Assembly (NCBI GenBank): GCA_965262745.1
Contig: OZ253558.1
Location: forward strand, 2,294,001-2,358,000
Reading direction: 5' to 3'
Source of the DNA: JAJECS01 sp965262745
GTDB taxonomy: Bacteria > Chloroflexota > UBA11872
DNA length: 64,000 nucleotides
Every line of letters starts with the position of its first letter. Position 1 is the first letter of the stretch. Below are positions 59,045 through 64,000 of the stretch, in pieces. A program made the translations under genes and the position numbers. Below the pieces are notes generated by a model. The model had not been told where the DNA came from. It was given only the letters and a program-made list of their open reading frames with translations, and did no database searches.

Positions 59045-60470
59045 CGCCACGGAGCTGTGGCAGTTCACGCTGGTTGAGATCGGCGAGCGCATCGCGAGCG
59101 GCGCGGTCAGCCCCGTCGAGGTGACCCGGGCTTGCCTGGCCCGCACCGAGCGGTTGGGCCCCGCGCTCAACGCGACGATCACGATCCTCGGCGATCAGGC
59201 GCTCTCGGCCGCCCGCCAAGCCGAACGGGAGATCGTCGGCGGTACCTACCGCGGGCCGTTGCAGGGCGTCCCAATCGGCATTAAGGACCTGGCCGACGTG
59301 GCGGGCGCGCCGACTACGGCGGGATCGCACGTCTTCGACGGCCACGTCGCCGCACGCGATAGCACGCTCGTCCGCCAGCTCAAGCGCGCCGGCGCGGTCA
59401 TCATCGCCAAGTTGAACTGCGACGAGATGGCCATTCACCCCACCGGCGCCATCTCGCAATACGGTCCCGGCCGCAACCCGTGGAACCCGGCGCGGGCCAG
59501 CGGCGGCTCGAGCAGCGGCTCGGGCATCGCCGTCGCGACGGGCATGGTGTTTGGCGCCCTGGGATCGGACACCGGCGGCTCCATTCGCATCCCGGCGTCC
59601 GCCTGCGGCATCGTCGGCATCAAACCAACCTACGGCCGCGTGAGTCTCGACGGCGTGCGGTTGCTGTCACCGACCTTCGACACCCCGGGACCCATGGCCC
59701 GCACCACCCTGGACGCGGCGCTGATGCTGCGCGCCATGGTCGACCCGGACGATGAGGCGCGCATCCACGAGGCCAACCAACTGACGCGCCTCGTTCCCGA
59801 CGCGGATGCCGGCCTCGACGGCCTGCGGATCGGCGTGCCGTCGAGCTTTTTCTTCGAAGACCTGGACCCTGAGATCGAGCGCTTGGTGCGCGGCGCCATC
59901 GACGCCCTCGCCCGGCTGGGCGCCGAACTGGTGGCGGTCGAGCTCTCGTCCCTGCCCCGCCTGATCGAGTCCCACTGGGGCATCATGATCCTCGAAGCCC
60001 ACGCGTCGATTACGGAGGCGACGGGCGGCGACCTGACCCGGGTCGGCCCAGCCGTACGCGAGCGGCTGGCGGCTGGCCTGGAGGCCCTGCAGCTAGACCC
60101 CCAAGACTCCGCGGCGGCGCTCGGACGCCTGCGAGCAATGCGCGACGACGCGCTGGCCGCCTACCGCCGCGCCACCAGCCAGGTGGACGCCCTGGTGGCG
60201 CCCGCCATCCCGCAGTCACCCGTGCCCATCGACGAGGCGCTCACCGACTTCACCTGGATGGGGCGCCTGACGCGGTGCTTCAACGGCACGCACGAGCCGG
60301 TCGTCTGCCTTCCCTGCGGCCACGGATCCGACGGCATGCCCGTGGGGATGCAGATCGTCGCCCCCAAGTACCGCGAGCGGACGGCCGTGCGCGTCGCGCT
60401 GGCCTACGAGCGCGGAGGCGAGGCGCCCCAGCACCAGTGGCCGCCCGAGCCTGTCCTGCCGGCGAGTTAG
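59031..60470 (+). CDS. Amidase signature family protein, GatA-like
   Basis: 479 residues. The Ser-cisSer-Lys triad is present: Lys in GIPIGIKDL-type block VPIGIKDLADV, cis-Ser in ASGGSSSGSG and nucleophile Ser in SDTGGSIRIPASACG. Overall length and blocks (GRVSLDGVRLLSPTFDTPGP, MPVGMQIVAPKYRE) are those of GatA, but gatB and gatC are not adjacent and the N-terminus overlaps a nitroreductase, so a stand-alone amidase acting on small amides is more likely. Start ATG at 59031. Its TAG stop shares TTAG with the TAA of ybjQ. Confidence 0.88.
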   Translation: MRVADATELWQFTLVEIGERIASGAVSPVEVTRACLARTERLGPALNATITILGDQALSAARQAEREIVGGTYRGPLQGVPIGIKDLADVAGAPTTAGSHVFDGHVAARDSTLVRQLKRAGAVIIAKLNCDEMAIHPTGAISQYGPGRNPWNPARASGGSSSGSGIAVATGMVFGALGSDTGGSIRIPASACGIVGIKPTYGRVSLDGVRLLSPTFDTPGPMARTTLDAALMLRAMVDPDDEARIHEANQLTRLVPDADAGLDGLRIGVPSSFFFEDLDPEIERLVRGAIDALARLGAELVAVELSSLPRLIESHWGIMILEAHASITEATGGDLTRVGPAVRERLAAGLEALQLDPQDSAAALGRLRAMRDDALAAYRRATSQVDALVAPAIPQSPVPIDEALTDFTWMGRLTRCFNGTHEPVVCLPCGHGSDGMPVGMQIVAPKYRERTAVRVALAYERGGEAPQHQWPPEPVLPAS

Positions 60471-60790
60471 TCCTTCGGGGCGGTGCGCACGGCGGTGCCG
60501 TAGGCCAACATCTCGGCCACGCCCTGCATGACGTTGGCCGTGTTGTAACGCACGCCGACCACGGCGTCGGCGCCCAGCCCCTCGGCGTGCGTGACCATCC
60601 GCTCCAGCGCCTCCCGCCGCGCCTGCGCTAGCAGCTCGGCATACTCGCGGATCTCGCCGCCCATGACGCTGCGAAACCCGGCGACGATATCGCGGCCGAT
60701 CGCGCGCGCCCGCACGCTGTTCCCTTGCACGAGTCCCAGCGTTTCGGTGATCTCCCGACCCGAAATCTGCATCGTGTTCACCACGATCAT
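60467..60790 (-). CDS. YbjQ (UPF0145) family protein
   Basis: 107 residues, the standard length. The family pattern is complete: EITETLGLVQGNSVRARAIGRD, MGGEIREYAELLAQARREAL, ERMVTHAEGLGADAVVGVRY and the C-terminal YGTAV. These form pentamers that look like heavy-metal-binding domains; the role is not established. The ATG at 60790 lies in an ATGA overlap with the end of the KDG kinase gene, so the two are coupled although their roles seem unrelated. Confidence 0.92.
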   Translation of the reverse strand: MIVVNTMQISGREITETLGLVQGNSVRARAIGRDIVAGFRSVMGGEIREYAELLAQARREALERMVTHAEGLGADAVVGVRYNTANVMQGVAEMLAYGTAVRTAPKD

Positions 60791-61818
60791 CGCGTCACCT
60801 CCGATTCGTCATCGTTGGGGCCTGGCCCGCCGGCATCCGCCTCCAGCAGGTGCAACGTCTGCAGCACATCGTCCCACCCCAACTCGGCGGCGCGGGCCAC
60901 GATCTCGGGGCGCTGGGGAATGCCGTGCAGTGGTCCCGGGTTCTCGACCTTGAGGCCGGCGACGAGGGTGCCGAAGCGCGTGCAGGTCGCAACGCCCGCG
61001 CCCGCCAGTCGCCCCGCCAAGAATCCGCCGACGAACGAGTCGCCGCCGCCTTGGGGCCCCTGCAAGCGCCGCGCCACGTGCGGCAGCCGCACGATCTCGT
61101 CCGCCGTGGCCCCCAGCGCGCCGTCTTCCGCCATGGTGATCGCTGCCGTGTCCACCCCATGGTCCAGAAAGTACTTCGCCGCATCCGCCGGGTCCGGGTA
61201 ACCCGTCACGGCCGTCGATTCGTCGGGGGCGCCGCAGAACACGACGTCCGCATGCGGCAGCACCTCGTGCATCGCCTCGGCCGCCTCTTCCGGCGACCAG
61301 ATTTGCGGGCGGAAGTTGATATCCAGCGAGACCGGGATGCCGCAGTCGTGCGCGCGCTGCGCCAGGTGCCGCGTCGCGGCGCGGGACGAGGCGGAGATTG
61401 CCTGCGAGATGCCGCTCAGGTGCACCAGCCGCACGCCGTCCAGGTCCACCCGGTCAACGTCGGCGGGCGCGATGGTCGAGGCCGCACTGCCCTTCCGCCA
61501 ATACCAGATCTGATAGCTAGCATCGGCGGCGTGCTCCGCGACATAGAGGCCGGTTGGACCGCCGCCACGGGTGACGTAGCGCAGGTCGATCCCGAGGCTG
61601 GTCCAGTCCTCGAGCAAGTAATCGCCAAATGGATCGTCGCCGACTTTGGTGAGGATCGAGCACGGCAGGCCCAGCCGGCCCAGCACCACGGCCACGTTGA
61701 GCACGTCGCCGGAATTCGATCGCTTGATCATCTCCGCGCGCGCCAACGGCTTGGCGCCGGCCAATTCGACCATGACCTCGCCCGTCGCGACCACCGCCGG
61801 CGCCCGCCGCTCGCTCAT
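60787..61818 (-). CDS. PfkB family sugar kinase, 2-keto-3-deoxygluconate kinase-like
   Basis: 343 residues from the ATG at 61818; an ATG at 61878 would add 20 residues read from repeat-like DNA. Ribokinase fold: GEVMVELAG opening, SGDVLNVAVVLGRLGLP, VSLDINFRPQIWS (typical of KdgK), and the second PfkB signature GPQGGGDSFVGGFLAG with catalytic Asp in GGDS. It likely makes 2-keto-3-deoxy-6-phosphogluconate from uronate or gluconate breakdown, which fits the sugar dehydrogenase and Gfo/Idh genes elsewhere. No aldolase is next to it. Confidence 0.85.
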   Translation of the reverse strand: MSERRAPAVVATGEVMVELAGAKPLARAEMIKRSNSGDVLNVAVVLGRLGLPCSILTKVGDDPFGDYLLEDWTSLGIDLRYVTRGGGPTGLYVAEHAADASYQIWYWRKGSAASTIAPADVDRVDLDGVRLVHLSGISQAISASSRAATRHLAQRAHDCGIPVSLDINFRPQIWSPEEAAEAMHEVLPHADVVFCGAPDESTAVTGYPDPADAAKYFLDHGVDTAAITMAEDGALGATADEIVRLPHVARRLQGPQGGGDSFVGGFLAGRLAGAGVATCTRFGTLVAGLKVENPGPLHGIPQRPEIVARAAELGWDDVLQTLHLLEADAGGPGPNDDESEVTR

Positions 61819-61926
61819 CGAAGAAGGCCGGGGTGCAGGTCCGCCATGGCCCGGGGTGTCACCCTCACCTTCTCCCATCAAGAGACCTTTGCGTAACCGT
61901 CAATCCCGCCTACGCGGAAAGCCAGC

Positions 61927-63342
61927 TCAGGATGCCCGCATACGGGCGCGCCGCTGCGGCAGGTGCAGCGGCTGGTTGATGGCCTGCCAAGCCGCTTCCG
62001 CAGTGGCCTCGGGGAAGGTCGGGTGCGCATGAATCGTCTCGCGCAGATCGCCCAACGTGGCCTTGAGCTGCAGCGCCAGCGCCCCCTCGGCGATGATGTC
62101 GCTAGCCCCGGGGCCGATCACGTGCATCCCCAGCAGCCGCTGCGCGCTGTCCGCCACCACTTTTACAAAGCCGTCGGTGTCGCCGAAGGCCCGGGCGCGG
62201 CCCAGCGCCTGGAATGGAAAGCGCCCCACGACAACCTCGCCGTGCTGCGCACGGGCATCGGCTTCGTTGAGCCCCACGCTCGCGATCTCGGGATGGGTGA
62301 AGGTGCACGCCGGCACCACGTCATCGTGGTAGACCGCTGATCCGCCCATGACGTTCTCCGCCGCAATCACGCCCTGGTGCGAGGCCACGTGCGCCAGCAG
62401 CCGCTGACCCGTCACGTCGCCGATGGCGTAGATGTCCGTCCGGTTTGAGCGCATGGCACTGTCCACGGGGATGCCCTGGGCGCTATGCGTGACGCCCATT
62501 CGCTCAAGCCCAAGGTTCAGCGCATTGGCCCGGCGTCCGGTGGCCATGAGCACGTGGGTGGCGTCGATGTCGGAGGTCTCGCCGTCGCGGTCCAGGCTCA
62601 CTCGCAGCCCACCCTCACGTTCGGCGATGGACTCGATGCGGGTGCCGTCGCGCACGGTCACGCCCTGCTGCACCAGAATCTTGCGCAGGGCCGCGCTCAC
62701 GTCGGCGTCTTCGTTTGGGACCACCGTCGGCAGCATCTCGACCAGCGTGACCTCGCTGCCCAGCAGCGCAAACAACGTGGCCCACTCGACGCCAACCGCG
62801 CCCGCCCCCGCCACGACGATCTGCTCGGGCGGCTCTTCGAGCTCGAACGCCCCATCGCTGTCGATCACGCCCGGAAGGTCCGTGCCCGGAACCGGCGGCA
62901 TCACCGACGACGAGCCGCTGGCGATGATCACCTTCGGCGCCAGCACCAGATCGCCGCTGTCGCCCATATCAACCTCGACCACGCCCGCGCCGGCCAGCGT
63001 GCCGTAGCCACGCACCACCGTGACCCCGGCCGCGTCCAGCAGGCCGCCCACTCCGCGCACGAGTTGACGGACGATGCGGTCCTTGCGCGCCCGCATGGCC
63101 GGATAGTCGGCTTCCACGCCCGACACGCTTACTCCAAATGCGCCGGCGTGGAGCGCGAGCTGGTAGACCTCGGCGCTGCGGAGCAGGGCCTTCGACGGAA
63201 TGCAGCCTCGCAGCAGGCACACGCCGCCGACTTCCTCGGCCTCGACCAGCGCGACCTTGGCGCCCAGCGCAGCGGCGCGCAGGGCCGCCACATAACCGCC
63301 CGGACCGCCGCCGAGCACGCAAACATCCGCCGTTACCGGCAT
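61927..63342 (-). CDS. lpdA: Dihydrolipoamide dehydrogenase
   Basis: 471 residues. FAD motif GGGPGGYVAALRAA, redox-active disulfide in GGVCLLRGCIPSKALL, a second nucleotide motif VAGAGAVGVEWATLFALLGS, ATGRRANA, the FAD-contact YAIGDVTGQRLLAHVASHQG and the C-terminal HAHPTFPEA with the active-site His-Glu. It reoxidises lipoamide in 2-oxoacid dehydrogenase or glycine cleavage complexes; no E1 or E2 gene is in the window. A TACAAT -10 box lies about 30 nt before the ATG. Confidence 0.94.
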   Translation of the reverse strand: MPVTADVCVLGGGPGGYVAALRAAALGAKVALVEAEEVGGVCLLRGCIPSKALLRSAEVYQLALHAGAFGVSVSGVEADYPAMRARKDRIVRQLVRGVGGLLDAAGVTVVRGYGTLAGAGVVEVDMGDSGDLVLAPKVIIASGSSSVMPPVPGTDLPGVIDSDGAFELEEPPEQIVVAGAGAVGVEWATLFALLGSEVTLVEMLPTVVPNEDADVSAALRKILVQQGVTVRDGTRIESIAEREGGLRVSLDRDGETSDIDATHVLMATGRRANALNLGLERMGVTHSAQGIPVDSAMRSNRTDIYAIGDVTGQRLLAHVASHQGVIAAENVMGGSAVYHDDVVPACTFTHPEIASVGLNEADARAQHGEVVVGRFPFQALGRARAFGDTDGFVKVVADSAQRLLGMHVIGPGASDIIAEGALALQLKATLGDLRETIHAHPTFPEATAEAAWQAINQPLHLPQRRARMRAS

Positions 63343-63372
63343 GGCATCGTGAGGGTCGTCAGAGCGGACCGC

Positions 63373-63378
63373 ATTGTA
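63373..63378 (-). promoter_or_regulatory. -10 box TACAAT upstream of lpdA
   Basis: Reading leftward, TACAAT is followed after 30 nt by the lpdA ATG. It lies in the 54-bp gap after the M20 peptidase gene. A -35 partner would fall inside the end of the peptidase gene and is not obvious. Confidence 0.35.
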
Positions 63379-63396
63379 GATGGCGGCCGCGGTCGA

Positions 63397-64000
63397 TCAG
63401 GCCGCATCGGCAAAGGCCTCGCAAATCCCGCGGTAGACGCCCACCGCCGCCTCGAGCTCGGCCAGCTCGATCCACTCGTTGTTCGTGTGCGCCTGCGCAA
63501 TGTCCCCCGGTCCCAGCACGACAGCGGGCAGGCCGCCAAGGCTCGCCAGCATGGAGGCATCGGTGGCGTATGCCACGGCGGCCAGGGTGGGATCGCGGCC
63601 CGCTTGCTCAAGCGCGCGCACGGTCGCCCGCACCACCGGCTCGTCGGCGGCGGTCTCCATGGGCGGCACATGGACGTACGGCGGCTCGCGCTCGACGCGG
63701 ATCCCGGCGTCCGCCTCGCGAATCCGGTCCAGCGCGCGGTCCACGTTGGCCAGAATCCCGTCGGGTTCCTCACCGGGCAGGAGTCGCCGGTCGCAATCGA
63801 TCTGGCAGGCGTCCGGCACCACGTTCACCGCCTCGCCACCTTGGATCGTGCCCACGCTCCAGGTCGCCGACCCGAGTCGCGGATGAGCCGACTGCACCAG
63901 GCCCGGCTCGATGCCTTCGCGCAGCGCCCCAATCACCGTTTGCATGTCGAAGATCGCGTTGCGGCCACGCTCCGGCGTCGCGCTGTGCGCCGCCACGCCG
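63397..64000 (-). CDS. M20 family peptidase/deacetylase (ArgE/DapE-like), N-terminus beyond the window
   Basis: The frame enters from the right edge and gives the last 200 residues. It begins in the lid/dimerisation domain with GVAAHSATPERGRNAI, the conserved His of which helps catalysis, then NVVPDACQIDCDRRLLPGE, and re-enters the catalytic domain with YATDASML and a His in QAHTNNEWIEL that should be the final zinc ligand. This is the pattern of acetylornithine deacetylase and succinyl-diaminopimelate desuccinylase relatives. The upstream metal residues lie outside the window. Confidence 0.88.
   Translation of the reverse strand, partial: GVAAHSATPERGRNAIFDMQTVIGALREGIEPGLVQSAHPRLGSATWSVGTIQGGEAVNVVPDACQIDCDRRLLPGEEPDGILANVDRALDRIREADAGIRVEREPPYVHVPPMETAADEPVVRATVRALEQAGRDPTLAAVAYATDASMLASLGGLPAVVLGPGDIAQAHTNNEWIELAELEAAVGVYRGICEAFADAA

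Noticed and set aside
1..64000. tRNA, rRNA, prophage or biosynthetic gene cluster
   Set aside because: No cloverleaf, rRNA segment, phage structural gene or NRPS/PKS-type gene was recognised by eye; a tRNA scan would be needed to exclude a tRNA fully.

Overview
The window is 64 kb of dense, GC-rich bacterial chromosome with about 55 recognisable genes. Gene content (B12-binding radical SAM protein of the TIGR03960 type, PPi-type phosphofructokinase, T-box in front of ileS, paired Gfo/Idh/MocA oxidoreductases, PhyH dioxygenase, split XdhC, plant-type LRR lipoprotein, GH-like proteins next to an O-antigen ligase) and the dispersed repeats that read as VIPSEARNL and LDSRFRGND suggest an environmental member of the Chloroflexota, perhaps a marine or sponge-associated lineage of the SAR202/Dehalococcoidia type. 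This is inference: there is no rRNA or tRNA gene in the window to fix the taxonomy.

Layout. 1-13.7 kb: an AT-richer methyltransferase fragment, an MFS transporter, an LRR lipoprotein, a sugar-type ABC solute-binding lipoprotein, two tandem Gfo/Idh/MocA oxidoreductases, a GH78-like rhamnosidase, a DUF2723 membrane protein and a secreted PQQ-type sugar dehydrogenase; this looks like a carbohydrate uptake and turnover region. 13.7-24 kb: PhyH operon, class III aminotransferase, then housekeeping genes holA, rpsT, a degenerate YchF-like protein, pyrD, a split XdhC pair and polA. 24-29.5 kb: a rightward string with a CobW-type GTPase, a coiled-coil protein, two NYN-domain proteins, a small membrane protein, an M50 protease and a sugar-isomerase-like TIM barrel. 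29.4-33.9 kb: a GH-like lipoprotein that lacks the nucleophile Glu, and a 1086-residue fusion of a GH barrel with an O-antigen ligase. 33.8-43 kb: mobile and repeat-rich, with a frameshifted IS110 transposase, a 151-bp palindrome, an orphan DNA methyltransferase, mnmE, the TIGR03960 radical SAM gene, an amidohydrolase and a GHL10-like protein. 43-51 kb: a DUF3800 gene, an ileS T-box leader, an AlaX-type editing protein, ileS, Rieske, GNAT and SDR genes. 51-56 kb: a zinc-ribbon mini-protein, a third NYN protein, a SufR-like regulator with iscS and an IscA-type carrier, and a primary-type sigma factor. 56-64 kb: nadA, PPi-phosphofructokinase, nitroreductase, amidase, YbjQ, KDG kinase, lipoamide dehydrogenase and a truncated M20 peptidase.

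Themes. Genes are packed tightly: same-strand neighbours often overlap as ATGA, and four convergent pairs share a single CTAG or TTAG as both stop codons. Several genes have a TANNNT box only 6-9 nt in front of an ATG, suggesting short or absent leaders. Three copies of an approximately 100-bp element with GTCATTCCGA ends lie at gene borders, and one of them supplies the stop codon of the GH/O-antigen ligase fusion. The points most worth a second look are the degenerate YchF, the fusion and its catalytically altered neighbour, the ileS/AlaX T-box, a candidate small RNA at 42.99-43.05 kb, and the large palindrome at 35.1 kb.
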